From Candidatus Bipolaricaulota bacterium (GTDB taxonomy: Bacteria > Bipolaricaulota > Bipolaricaulia > Bipolaricaulales > Bipolaricaulaceae), in assembly GCA_021129895.1 (NCBI GenBank), contig JAJOKL010000150.1, positions 1 through 17,452 on the forward strand: a stretch of DNA of 17,452 nucleotides, given 5' to 3'. This document shows positions 5,738-13,611 of this stretch, piece by piece. How positions within the stretch are numbered: the stretch's first letter is position 1; every line of letters begins with the position of its first letter. Below the pieces are notes generated by a model. It saw only the letters and a list, made by a program, of their open reading frames with translations, was not told the DNA's origin and made no database searches. The translations under genes were made by a program, and so were the position numbers.

Positions 5738-7105
5738 CTAGAAGGGGACTTCCGCCTCCCGAGCAGGGGGATAGAAGGTGGCGTACTCCTTATGGAACAG
5801 GAGGCGCACCTTGTCGGTAGGGCCGTTCCGCTGCTTGGCGATGATGAGCTCCGTCTCCGCCACCGAACTGCTCAGGGCGGGGTCATCGTAGTAGTCCGGG
5901 CGGTAGATGAACGCCACCAGATCGGCATCCTGCTCGATGGCGCCGGACTCCCTGAGATCCGAAAGCTGCGGCCGCTTGGACTCCCGTCGCTCCACCGCCC
6001 GGTTGAGCTGAGAACAGGCGATCACCGGCACCTCCAGCTCCCGGGCCAGCCCCTTGAGGGTGCGGGAGATGTAGGCGATCTCCTGCTCCCGGATATCGGT
6101 CCGCACCCCGGCCTCCACCAGCTGGAGGTAGTCCACGATAACCAGATCCAGTCCGTGCTCCAACTTCATGCGTCTCGCCTTGGCCTTGATGGACAGGATG
6201 GACGCCCCCGGGGTGTCATCCACGATGATCTTGGCCTGATGGATCCTGCCGGCGGCCTCGGCGATCTGGCCCCATTTGGAGGGCGGCAGATACCCCATGC
6301 GCAACCGATGCAGGTCTACCTGGGCCTCGGCGCACAACAGCCGCTCCAATACCTGCTCCTTGGTCATCTCCAGGGAGAAGATGGCCACCGTTTTCTCCTG
6401 CTTGATGGCCACGTCCCGGGCGATGGTGAGCACCAAGGAGGTCTTCCCCGTGCCCGGGCGGCCAGCGATCACCGCCAGCTCCCCGGGGTGAAACCCAGAC
6501 GTGAGGTCGTCGAACCTGTCGAACCCGCTGAGCACCGTATTCGAGAGGCGACCCTTGTCCTCCCGATGGAGGGCCTCCAAAAAATCCATGTGTTCGTGGA
6601 TGAATTCGCTTATCAAGTGGTAGTCCTGGCTGGCCTGGAGGTCCGCCAGCTGGAACACCATCTCCCCCGCCAGGTCCAGGGCCTGCTCCACCTCCAGGTC
6701 CTCCCGGAACCCCAGTTCCGCCACCTTGCCCCCGGCTTCGATCAGCCAGCGGCGCAGGGCCTTGGTCTCCACGATCTCCAGGTAGTGCTCCAAGGCGGCC
6801 AGGGTGGTGACCGAGGTGAGAAGCTCGTGCAGGTACGATCTCCCTCCCACCCCCTCCAACTTCCCCCGCTCCTCTAGGTAGTTGGCCACGGTGACCGCAT
6901 CCGGGATCTTGTTCTTCTGGAACAGGTCCAGGATCGCCTGATAGATCTCCCGGTGGGCGCGGAAGTAGAAGTGTTTAGGCCGCAGGCGGGATATCACCCG
7001 GGGCAGAGCCTCTTCGGGCTCCAGCAATATCGCCCCCAGGATGACCCGCTCGGCCTCCTTGTTCTTGGGGATGGGTCGGATTCCCTCATCCAGCACGTCC
7101 GGCAT
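5738..7105 (-). CDS. dnaB: Replicative DNA helicase DnaB
   Basis: This is the hexameric 5'-3' helicase that unwinds DNA at the replication fork. The 455-residue product has the N-terminal primase-interaction domain (about 15-115, starting KEAERVILGAILL), a linker, and a RecA-like ATPase domain from about 185. Walker A is GRPGTGKTS (215-223, Lys221), a variant of the common GRPSMGKT. Walker B is LVIVDYLQL (321-329), CSQLNR (364-369) fits the sensor loop, and the AKQRNGP motif (423-429) carries the arginine finger. Length is normal and there is no intein. The ATG at 7105 has no ribosome-binding site, and a promoter lies only nine bases upstream, so the mRNA may be nearly leaderless. It is divergent from rpsB. 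Confidence 0.97.
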   Translation of the reverse strand: MPDVLDEGIRPIPKNKEAERVILGAILLEPEEALPRVISRLRPKHFYFRAHREIYQAILDLFQKNKIPDAVTVANYLEERGKLEGVGGRSYLHELLTSVTTLAALEHYLEIVETKALRRWLIEAGGKVAELGFREDLEVEQALDLAGEMVFQLADLQASQDYHLISEFIHEHMDFLEALHREDKGRLSNTVLSGFDRFDDLTSGFHPGELAVIAGRPGTGKTSLVLTIARDVAIKQEKTVAIFSLEMTKEQVLERLLCAEAQVDLHRLRMGYLPPSKWGQIAEAAGRIHQAKIIVDDTPGASILSIKAKARRMKLEHGLDLVIVDYLQLVEAGVRTDIREQEIAYISRTLKGLARELEVPVIACSQLNRAVERRESKRPQLSDLRESGAIEQDADLVAFIYRPDYYDDPALSSSVAETELIIAKQRNGPTDKVRLLFHKEYATFYPPAREAEVPF

Positions 7106-7114
7106 TGGCGCTGC

Positions 7115-7143
7115 ATCATATCACTTCCCCCTGGGGCCACCAA
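7115..7143 (-). promoter_or_regulatory. Promoter of dnaB, predicted near-leaderless
   Basis: On the minus strand TTGGTG (7138-7143), a 17-base spacer and TATGAT (7115-7120) are followed by nine bases and the dnaB ATG at 7105. The predicted leader is about three bases long and contains no Shine-Dalgarno sequence. Confidence 0.5.
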
Positions 7144-7159
7144 GGACAAATGCCCCGCT

Positions 7160-7188
7160 TTGTGGAAGACGGGGGGCCAGGCTATACT
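7160..7188 (+). promoter_or_regulatory. Promoter of rpsB-tsf-pyrH
   Basis: TTGTGG (7160-7165), a 17-base spacer and TATACT (7183-7188) give a predicted start near 7195 and a leader of about 32 bases ending in the AGGAGG site of rpsB. The leader is too short for a typical S2-binding autoregulatory structure, and I see none. Confidence 0.6.
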
Positions 7189-7226
7189 TGGCGCCAGATC
7201 ACCCGTTCTAGAAAGGAGGAGAAAGT

Positions 7227-8078
7227 TTGGCCATATTGACGATGAAGGAGCTTTTGGAATGCGGGGTCCACTTTGGCCACCGGACCCGCAAATGGAACCC
7301 CAAGATGGCTCGGTATATTTACACTGAGCGTAAGGGGATTCACATCATCGATCTGGGAAAAACCTTGGAGCTGTTCGAGCGGGCATACAACTTCGTGCGG
7401 GAACAGGCAGCCCAGGGTAAAGATATCCTGTTTGTGGGCACAAAAAAACAGGTTCAGGCCACCATCGAGGAGGAGGCCCGCCGCTGTGGTGCCCATTGGG
7501 TGAACCGCCGCTGGCTGGGAGGGACCCTCACCAATTTCGAGACCATCCGCCGGCGGGTGCTGTACATGCTGGAGCTGGAGCGTAACTTGGAGGAGGGTGC
7601 ATTCGAGCGCCTGCCCTTAAAAGAACGGATCAAGCTGGAAAAACAGCTTGCCAAACTACGCTGCAACCTGGACGGCCTGCGGGAGATGGAAAAGCTTCCA
7701 GGGGTGGTGTACGTGGTGGACCCCACCATCGAGGTGCACGCGGTGCGGGAGGCCAACATCCTGGGCATCCCCATCGTAGCCATCTGTGACACCAACTGCG
7801 ATCCCGACTTCATCGACTACCCCATCCCGGGGAACGACGACGCCATCAAGGCCACCCGGCTCATCACCTCTCGCATCGCCGACGCGGTGATCGAGGGCCG
7901 AGAGGGGCTGCAGACCGAGGAGGCGCCGGCTCCAGCGGAGGCCCCCGAGGAAGCCGAGCAGGAGGCGGAGGCTGCCATCCCCAGCATGGACGAGATCCCC
8001 CTGGATGAGACCGAGCTGGAGGAGCACTACGAGGAGATGTTGGAGGAGCTCATCGAGGAAGGGGACAAGGAGGTCTAG
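7227..8078 (+). CDS. rpsB: 30S ribosomal protein S2
   Basis: This is a small-subunit ribosomal protein needed to load S1 and complete the 30S particle. The 283-residue product shows the S2 signature near the start (MKELLECGVHFGHRTRKWNPKMARYIYTERKGIHIIDL) and the second signature PGVVYVVDPTIEVHAVREANILGIPIVAICDTNCDP (about 158-193). The core ends near residue 229. Residues 230-283 form an extra acidic tail, very rich in Glu with some Pro and Ala, that many S2 proteins lack. The start is TTG at 7227, seven bases after AGGAGG (7214-7219); the first ATG (codon 6) lacks a site. It is first in the rpsB-tsf-pyrH operon. Confidence 0.97.
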   Translation: MAILTMKELLECGVHFGHRTRKWNPKMARYIYTERKGIHIIDLGKTLELFERAYNFVREQAAQGKDILFVGTKKQVQATIEEEARRCGAHWVNRRWLGGTLTNFETIRRRVLYMLELERNLEEGAFERLPLKERIKLEKQLAKLRCNLDGLREMEKLPGVVYVVDPTIEVHAVREANILGIPIVAICDTNCDPDFIDYPIPGNDDAIKATRLITSRIADAVIEGREGLQTEEAPAPAEAPEEAEQEAEAAIPSMDEIPLDETELEEHYEEMLEELIEEGDKEV

Positions 8079-8678
8079 GTGGAGATCACCTTGGAGCAGA
8101 TCAAGCGCCTCCGGGAGGAGACCGGGGTGGGGATAATGGACTGCAAGGCCGCCCTGGCCAAGGCCGGAGGCGACCTAGAGAAGGCCAAGCAGATCCTCCG
8201 CACCGAGGGCAAGGAGTTCCTGGCCCACCAGACCCGGGAGGCCAAGGAGGGGCGGATCGAGGCTTACGTCCACCACTCGGGCAAGGTGGGGGTACTGCTG
8301 GAGGCGAACACCAACACCGACTTCGCCGCCAACTCGGAGGACTTCCGGGAGTTCGTGAAGAACCTGGCCATGCAGATCGCCGCCACCAAGCCCCGCTGGG
8401 TGTCCCCGGAGGACGTGCCGGAAGAGGTTTTGGAAAAGGAAAAGGCGATCCTGCGCAAGCAGGCGGAGAAGGAGGGCAAGCCCCCGCACATCGTGGAGAA
8501 GATCGTGGAGGGGCGCCTGAACAAGTTCTTCGAGGAGAACTGCCTCCTGAAGCAGCCCTACGTCCGGGATCCATCGGGGAAGACCAAGGTGGAGGACTTG
8601 CTCGCGGACCTGGGGGCCAAGCTGGGGGAGTCGGTGGTGATCCGCAGGTTCGTCCGGTTCGAGGTGGGAGAGGGGTGA
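8079..8678 (+). CDS. tsf: Translation elongation factor Ts, short form
   Basis: EF-Ts is the nucleotide exchange factor that recharges EF-Tu from GDP to GTP. The 199-residue product has the N-terminal UBA-like domain (LREETGVGIMDCKAALAKAGGDLEKA, about 11-36) and the EF-Tu contact motif TDFAAN (80-85; TDFVA in many homologues). It is the compact form of about 200 residues, similar to Thermus, rather than the roughly 280-residue E. coli form. The GTG start at 8079 is the very next base after the rpsB stop. Its AAGGAGGT ribosome site (8067-8074) lies inside the last rpsB codons, so the two are tightly coupled. Confidence 0.96.
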   Translation: MEITLEQIKRLREETGVGIMDCKAALAKAGGDLEKAKQILRTEGKEFLAHQTREAKEGRIEAYVHHSGKVGVLLEANTNTDFAANSEDFREFVKNLAMQIAATKPRWVSPEDVPEEVLEKEKAILRKQAEKEGKPPHIVEKIVEGRLNKFFEENCLLKQPYVRDPSGKTKVEDLLADLGAKLGESVVIRRFVRFEVGEG

Positions 8679-9376
8679 AGGAGCTCTGTTGGAGTAGGGC
8701 GGTCCTGAAGCTCTCGGGCGAGCTTCTGGGAGGGGAAGAGGGGCCCTTGGATCACGGGGCCCTTTCCTTTTTCGCTCAAGAGATAAAGGCGACCCGCGCG
8801 GCGGGGGTGGAGCTGGCGGTGGTGACGGGCGGGGGGAACATCGCCCGCGGCTCCGCGCTGCCCCACATCCCCAGGACGGCCGGCCACTCCATCGGGATGC
8901 TGGCCACCCTGATCAACGGGGTGGCCCTGAGGGAGGCGCTTTCAGAGGCCGGGGTGCCGAACTTGCTCCTCTCCGCCCTGCCCTGTCCGGGGGTGGCGGA
9001 GGCGGTGGACCCCTGGCGGGCCCGGGAGGCACTGGAGGAAGGACGGGTGGTGCTGCTTGCCGCCGGCACCGGCAACCCGTTCGTGACCACGGACACCGCA
9101 GCGGTGATCCGCGCCCTGGCCCTGGGGGCGGAAGTGGTCCTGAAGGGGTCCAAGGTGCCCGGGGTGTACACGGCGGATCCGACCAGCGATCCCGAGGCGG
9201 AGCTCATCCCTCAGCTCTCGCACGGGGAGTACCTGTCCCGCGGCCTCAAGGCGCTGGATCCGGCGGCGGTGCAGATCGCCTGCGAGCATGGGCTCCCCAT
9301 CGTGGTGTTCCGCGCCGATCGTCCGGGGGCACTCCTCTCCGCCCTGCGAGGCGAACTCGGTTCCCGCATCGGCTGA
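8675..9376 (+). CDS. pyrH: Uridylate kinase (UMP kinase)
   Basis: PyrH phosphorylates UMP to UDP in pyrimidine nucleotide synthesis and belongs to the hexameric amino acid kinase fold. The 233-residue product has KLSGE (12-16), GGGNIARG (52-59), the GMLATLINGVALREAL helix, NPFVTTDTAA (134-143) and LKGSKVPGVYTADP (156-169). The start is GTG at 8675, overlapping the tsf stop in a GTGA junction. In many bacteria the next gene is frr (ribosome recycling factor). Here pyrH ends the run and faces gatC, so frr must be elsewhere. Confidence 0.95.
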   Translation: MKELCWSRAVLKLSGELLGGEEGPLDHGALSFFAQEIKATRAAGVELAVVTGGGNIARGSALPHIPRTAGHSIGMLATLINGVALREALSEAGVPNLLLSALPCPGVAEAVDPWRAREALEEGRVVLLAAGTGNPFVTTDTAAVIRALALGAEVVLKGSKVPGVYTADPTSDPEAELIPQLSHGEYLSRGLKALDPAAVQIACEHGLPIVVFRADRPGALLSALRGELGSRIG

Positions 9377-9541
9377 ACTGTCCCTCTTCCTTTGGACCGG
9401 CGAAGGGGATAGTCTAAGCGCTGAAGCCGCATAGATTGGTGCTCCAACTAACCGTCAATCACCCTGAATCCCCATAGATTCCAGGAGCTCCGGGGGTGGA
9501 TGGAGTGCCCGGATCACCGTTCAGGAAAATTCCCTCGCGGA
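9377..9541. other. Convergent intergenic gap between pyrH and gatC
   Basis: This 165 bp stretch has no supportable gene. A bulged stem near 9381-9410 (TCCC/CTTC pairing with GAAGGGGA) after pyrH, and a 6 bp stem TCCGGG/CCCGGA further right, might act as terminators, but neither has a U-tract. A search by eye for tRNA arms found nothing convincing. Confidence 0.3.
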
Positions 9542-9838
9542 TTAGGGTTCTCCGAACACCCGGGGGACTTTGAAGTACCCGGCTTCCTGTTCCGGGGCGT
9601 TGGCCAGGGACTCCCCCTGGGCCAGGGACTCCGCGGGTTCGTCCTCCCGCCAGGCGTTCACCTGCCCGGGCAGGGGCTCGAACGGGGGCACCCCCTGGGT
9701 ATCCAGCTCGCTGAGCTTTTGAAAATAGTCCAAAATGCGAGTGAGATCCGCCTTGAGGGCCTCTCGCTCCTCCGGGGATAGCTCTAGCCCCGCCAATTGT
9801 TCGATCCGGGCCATAACCCGATCGTCGATCATCCTCAC
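9542..9838 (-). CDS. gatC: Asp/Glu-tRNA amidotransferase subunit C
   Basis: GatC is the small belt subunit that holds GatA and GatB together in the GatCAB enzyme, which converts misacylated Glu-tRNA(Gln) and Asp-tRNA(Asn) to the amide forms. The 98-residue product has the family N-terminus (VMARIEQLAGLELSPEEREAL), the LTRILDYFQKLSELDTQGVPP helix and turn, and the C-terminal GYFKVPRVFGEP. It follows recG, and the GTG at 9838 overlaps the recG stop as GTGA, like other junctions in the window. An ATG two codons in (9832) is the alternative start. gatA and gatB are not adjacent. Confidence 0.93.
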   Translation of the reverse strand: MRMIDDRVMARIEQLAGLELSPEEREALKADLTRILDYFQKLSELDTQGVPPFEPLPGQVNAWREDEPAESLAQGESLANAPEQEAGYFKVPRVFGEP

Positions 9839-12111
9839 ACCCCCAAAAGCTCCAATTCCTCCCCGAACCTACGCTCCACCTCGCGCCGGAGCCTGTCCGG
9901 CACGCCTTTTTCCGCCAGCCGCCTGGCCTCGCTCCTGGCCCGCTCTAATAGCCCCACGTCCCGCACCAGGTTCGCCGCCCGGAGTCTCGACACAAATCCG
10001 TGCTGGGCGGTCCCCAGCAGGTCCCCGGGGCCACGGATCTGCAGGTCCGCCTCGGCGATCTTAAACCCATCGACGAGGTCGCGAAAGGCGGAAAGCCGCC
10101 GGCGCGCCTCCTCGGTCTTGGGGTCAGCGATGGCGTAGCACACTGCTTCTTGTCCGCCCCGGCCGATCCGCCCCCGCAGCTGATGTAGCTGGGCCAGGCC
10201 AAACCGGTCGGCGTGCTCGATGACCAGGAAGGAGGCGTCCGGCACGTCCAGCCCCACCTCCACCACGGTGGTGGTGACCAACACCCGGATCTCCCCCGCC
10301 CGGAAGGCGGCCATGGCCGCCCGCTTCTCCTCCGGGGTCATGCGCCCGTGCAGCAGGCCCACCCCCACCCCGGGAAACCGGCGGGAGAGTTCCTGATAAG
10401 CCTGGGTGGCCGCCCGCAGGTCCAGCTCTTCCGATTCCTCCACCAGGGGGAACACCACGTAGCCCTTCTCCCCCCGGGCCAGGAGCTCCTCTACCTCCCG
10501 GTACACCTCCTCCCGCCGCGATTCGGCCACCCACACCGTGCGCACCCGCTCCCGGGGAACCGGCATCTCCTCCAGCACCGACACCGCGAACTCCCCATAC
10601 AGGGTGAGCACCACGGTGCGGGGGATGGGGGTGGCGGACATGACCAGGATGTTGGTTCCCCGGCCCTTTCTCTCCAGGGCGGCCCGCTGGATGACCCCGA
10701 ACCGGTGCTGCTCGTCCACCACCGCCAGGGCCAGGTCGTGGAACTCCACGTCCTCCTGGATCAGGGCGTGGGTGCCCACCACCACGTCCACCTCCCCGGC
10801 GGCCAGGGCGGCCAGGATCCGGGCTCGGGCCTTGGCCCCGATCCCTCCCACCAGCAGCTCCACCCGCACCGGGAGGCCCCGGAACAGCTCCTGCAATACC
10901 AGGAAGTGCTGTTCGGCCAGGATCTCGGTGGGGGCCATGACCGCGGCCTGGGCCCCGGCCGAGGCGGTCATCACACACGCCCCCGCCGCCACCACCGTCT
11001 TCCCCGAGCCCACATCCCCTTGCAGGAGGCGCAGCATGGGATACGGAGCTCTGAGGTCCTCCTCTATCGCCTCCAGGGCCCGGCGTTGGGAGGCGGTCAA
11101 GGAGAAGGGGAGCCCAGCCAGGAACCGCTCCAGCAGGGCCGGATCAGGGCGCAAGGCCCGGCCGTGGGCCTCCTCCTTCCGCCGCAGGGCGAGGCCCACT
11201 TGAAGCAGGAACAGCTCCTCGAAGGCCAGTGCTTGCCGGGCCCGCTCGAAATCGGCCGGACTGGAGGGGGAGTGGATGCGGCGGATGGCCTCCCGCCGGG
11301 GGAGGAGGCCCAGCCGCCGGCGCGCCTCCTCGGGCAGCACCTCCGGGATCACTTCCCTATACCGGCGCAGGGCCTTGTGGATCAGCCACCTGAGGCTGGC
11401 TTGGGTCAGCCCCTCGGTCACCGGATAGATCGGCACCCAGCGGCCGGTGTGGAAGCCCGCCCCGGCCGGCTCCCATACCGGGTTGTCCATCTGCAGGGTC
11501 CCGTACCGGCTCTGCACCTTCCCGAAGAACGCGTACTTCTCCCCTTGCTGGAGCTCATCCCACAGCCAGGGTTGGTTGAACCACACTGCGAACAGGAGGC
11601 CCGTGCCGTCATCCACCGCTGCTTTTATGAGCTCCAGCTGGGGGCGCACCTTGACCCGGGATTTCGCACGTACTGTGCCCACCACCGTGACCGCCTCCCC
11701 GTCGGCCAGGTCCTTGATCGCCTTGCGGCGAGTGCGGTCCTCCAACCGGCGGGGGGAGTAGGTGAGCAGGTCCTCGATGGTGTTTATGCCCAGCTTCTTG
11801 AGGAGGGGGGCTCGCTTCGCCCCCACCCCGGGGGCCTCCTCCACCGGGCGCAGGAGGTCCTCCGGGCGGGGGCGTCCCCGATCGAGGGAGTTAAGGAGCT
11901 CCTCCAGTTTTTCCAGGGCCGCCCCTCGGGCCGCCAGGGATAGGGAGGCGTAGCCCCGTACCAGCTCGGCCCCCTGTGGCAGGTGCCGGGCCACGAACGC
12001 CTCCAGCCCCCCCACCACGGCCCGATCCTGCAGGCCCTGGGCCCGTTCCAGCCCCAGCACCTTCCTCAGGAGCTCCACCCGGTTCGCCAGGTCGTCTTCC
12101 GTTGCGGGCAT
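9835..12111 (-). CDS. recG: ATP-dependent DNA helicase RecG
   Basis: RecG is a branch-migrating helicase that regresses stalled forks and processes Holliday junctions and R-loops. Numbered from the GTG at 12123, the frame has an N-terminal segment, a helix-hairpin-like APGVGAKRAPLLKKLGI (97-113), the OB-fold wedge (about 135-215), Walker A GDVGSGKT (369-376), DEQH box (470-473), SATPIPRT (496-503) and the C-terminal half with RGRIGRGG (650-657). I prefer the ATG at 12111 (758 residues) because the minus-strand -10 box ends only two bases before the GTG. Length and motifs are complete. It is cotranscribed with gatC and divergent from def. Confidence 0.96.
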   Translation of the reverse strand: MPATEDDLANRVELLRKVLGLERAQGLQDRAVVGGLEAFVARHLPQGAELVRGYASLSLAARGAALEKLEELLNSLDRGRPRPEDLLRPVEEAPGVGAKRAPLLKKLGINTIEDLLTYSPRRLEDRTRRKAIKDLADGEAVTVVGTVRAKSRVKVRPQLELIKAAVDDGTGLLFAVWFNQPWLWDELQQGEKYAFFGKVQSRYGTLQMDNPVWEPAGAGFHTGRWVPIYPVTEGLTQASLRWLIHKALRRYREVIPEVLPEEARRRLGLLPRREAIRRIHSPSSPADFERARQALAFEELFLLQVGLALRRKEEAHGRALRPDPALLERFLAGLPFSLTASQRRALEAIEEDLRAPYPMLRLLQGDVGSGKTVVAAGACVMTASAGAQAAVMAPTEILAEQHFLVLQELFRGLPVRVELLVGGIGAKARARILAALAAGEVDVVVGTHALIQEDVEFHDLALAVVDEQHRFGVIQRAALERKGRGTNILVMSATPIPRTVVLTLYGEFAVSVLEEMPVPRERVRTVWVAESRREEVYREVEELLARGEKGYVVFPLVEESEELDLRAATQAYQELSRRFPGVGVGLLHGRMTPEEKRAAMAAFRAGEIRVLVTTTVVEVGLDVPDASFLVIEHADRFGLAQLHQLRGRIGRGGQEAVCYAIADPKTEEARRRLSAFRDLVDGFKIAEADLQIRGPGDLLGTAQHGFVSRLRAANLVRDVGLLERARSEARRLAEKGVPDRLRREVERRFGEELELLGV

Positions 12112-12153
12112 TTTCGAATCCACCTATAATAAGCGCTCACGCGATGGAGCCAA
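12102..12153. promoter_or_regulatory. Overlapping bidirectional promoter for recG and def-fmt
   Basis: On the plus strand TTGCGG (12102-12107), 17 bases and TATAAT (12125-12130) drive def-fmt. On the minus strand TTGGCT (12148-12153), 16 bases and TATTAT (12126-12131) drive recG. The two -10 boxes share five bases, so only one polymerase can open the site at a time. The minus-strand start would fall near 12119, about eight bases before the recG ATG at 12111. Confidence 0.55.
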
Positions 12154-12163
12154 GGAGGCAGGA

Positions 12164-12670
12164 TTGATCCGACTTTATCCCGATCCCATATTGCGCCGCC
12201 GGGCGGCGGAGGTGGAGCCCGGCAGCCCCGCGGCCCAAGAGGCCGCCCAGAGGCTCAGGGAAGCCCTGTCCCAACTGGAGGGCCTGGGCCTGGCCGCCAA
12301 TCAGGTGGGGGCGCTGGTGCGGGTGGTGCTGGCTCGGCTGGGGGAGCGGGAATGGGTACTGATAAACCCGGAGGTGGTGAGGCGATCCCCGGAGCTGGAG
12401 ACCGACTCCGAGGGGTGCCTGTCCCTGCCCGGGGTTGAGGCGGAGGTGGCCCGGCCCAAGGAGATCCGAGTCCGAGCCCTGTCCGAAGACGGGGAGGAGC
12501 TCACCTTCGACCTGGAGGGGCTGGAGGCCAGGCTCCTCCTCCACGAGATCGACCACCTGGACGGGGTGCTTTACATCGATCACCTGGCGGCCGCGGAGCG
12601 GCGGCGGGTGCTGCGGGAGTACCGGGCCCTGCGTGAGGCCGACAAGGAGGGCGTGCCTTCCCGGGGATGA
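12164..12670 (+). CDS. def: Peptide deformylase
   Basis: This metalloenzyme removes the formyl group from the N-terminal methionine of new proteins. The 168-residue product has all three motifs: GLAANQVG (42-49), EGCLSLPG (83-90, metal ligand Cys85) and HEIDHLDG (127-134, ligands His127 and His131, catalytic Glu128). Length is normal. The start is TTG at 12164, five bases after AAGGAGG (12152-12158). It overlaps fmt by four bases (ATGA), so the enzyme that removes formyl groups and the one that adds them to initiator tRNA are made from one message. Confidence 0.97.
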   Translation: MIRLYPDPILRRRAAEVEPGSPAAQEAAQRLREALSQLEGLGLAANQVGALVRVVLARLGEREWVLINPEVVRRSPELETDSEGCLSLPGVEAEVARPKEIRVRALSEDGEELTFDLEGLEARLLLHEIDHLDGVLYIDHLAAAERRRVLREYRALREADKEGVPSRG

Positions 12671-13599
12671 GCCTACGGGTCGCCTTCGCTGGGACCGGAA
12701 CGTTCGCGGTACCCTGCCTCCAGGCGCTGGCCGAAACCGGCCAGCTGGTCCTGGTGATCACCCAGCCGGACCGACCGGCCGGTCGGGGCCTCAAGCCCAC
12801 CCCGCCTCCGGTGAAAGAGGCGGCTCAGAAGCTTGGCTTCCCCCTGATCCAACCCCGGTCCATCAATTCCCCTGAGGTCCTGGACCAGCTGCGAGGGCTG
12901 GAACTGGACCTATTGGTGGTGGCCGCCTACGGGCAGCTCCTGAAGCGGGAGGTGCTGGGGCTCCCCAGATTGGGGTGCGTGAACGTGCACGCTTCGCTCC
13001 TCCCCAAGTACCGGGGGGCGGCCCCGGTGGCCTGGGCCATCCTGAACGGGGAGGAGGTCACCGGGGTCACCACCTTCCTCATGGACGAGGGGATGGACAC
13101 CGGCCCCATCCTCCTGCAGCGGGAGGTGGAGATCGGGCCGGAGGAGACCCGGGGCGAGCTGGAGGCCAGGCTGGCTCAGGTGGGGGCGGAGCTCATCGTG
13201 GAGACGGTGGCCGGGTTGGCCGCCGGGACGCTCCAGCCCCGGCCCCAGCCTGTGGAGGGCACCCTGGCCCCCCGACTGAAGAAGGAACAGAGCAGGACAG
13301 ACTGGTGCTGGCCGGCCGGAAAGGTGCATAACTGGGTGCGGGGCATGAACCCCTGGCCGGCCGCCTTCACCTCCTTCCGGGGGCGGCTCGTCAAGCTGCA
13401 CCGGAGCCGGGTGGTGGACTCCACCCCGCAGGATCTGCCGCCCGGGACCATCCTCCCGGATAAGGGGGCGCTGCGGGTGGCCTGCGGCGAGGGGGTGGTG
13501 GAGCTCCTGGAGGTGCAGCCGGAGGGGAAACGCCGCATGTCGGGCCGCGATTTCCTGAACGGATACCGCCCCCGCTCCGGGGAGCGGCTGGGCACCTGA
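12667..13599 (+). CDS. fmt: Methionyl-tRNA formyltransferase
   Basis: Fmt transfers a formyl group from 10-formyltetrahydrofolate to initiator Met-tRNA. The 310-residue product has the N-terminal Rossmann-like domain (VAFAGTGTFAVPCLQAL), the loop region QPDRPAGRGLKPTPPPVK, the catalytic block NVHASLLPKYRGAAPVAWAILNGE (Asn106, His108) and GVTTFLMDEGMDTGP (Asp144), then the C-terminal tRNA-binding domain. Length is normal. ATG at 12667 overlaps the def stop; with no strong site of its own it is probably translated by coupling. It ends 12 bases before the convergent DUF2227 gene. Confidence 0.96.
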   Translation: MSLRVAFAGTGTFAVPCLQALAETGQLVLVITQPDRPAGRGLKPTPPPVKEAAQKLGFPLIQPRSINSPEVLDQLRGLELDLLVVAAYGQLLKREVLGLPRLGCVNVHASLLPKYRGAAPVAWAILNGEEVTGVTTFLMDEGMDTGPILLQREVEIGPEETRGELEARLAQVGAELIVETVAGLAAGTLQPRPQPVEGTLAPRLKKEQSRTDWCWPAGKVHNWVRGMNPWPAAFTSFRGRLVKLHRSRVVDSTPQDLPPGTILPDKGALRVACGEGVVELLEVQPEGKRRMSGRDFLNGYRPRSGERLGT

Positions 13600-13611
13600 C
13601 TCGGGTGACCC

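Noticed and set aside
5411..6877. Long plus-strand open frame (488 codons) opposite dnaB
   Set aside because: It lies antisense to the complete, motif-verified dnaB gene, has no family motifs and is a by-product of GC-rich codon use. The same applies to the long frames opposite recG (10213-11943) and groEL (14357-16213).
9377..9541. tRNA or small RNA between pyrH and gatC
   Set aside because: A few D-arm-like and T-arm-like words occur but they do not assemble into a cloverleaf, and hairpins there are short.
13572..13587. CCGCTC/GAGCGG hairpin as an fmt terminator
   Set aside because: It is a 6 bp stem inside the fmt coding sequence with no U-tract, and is expected by chance in GC-rich DNA.
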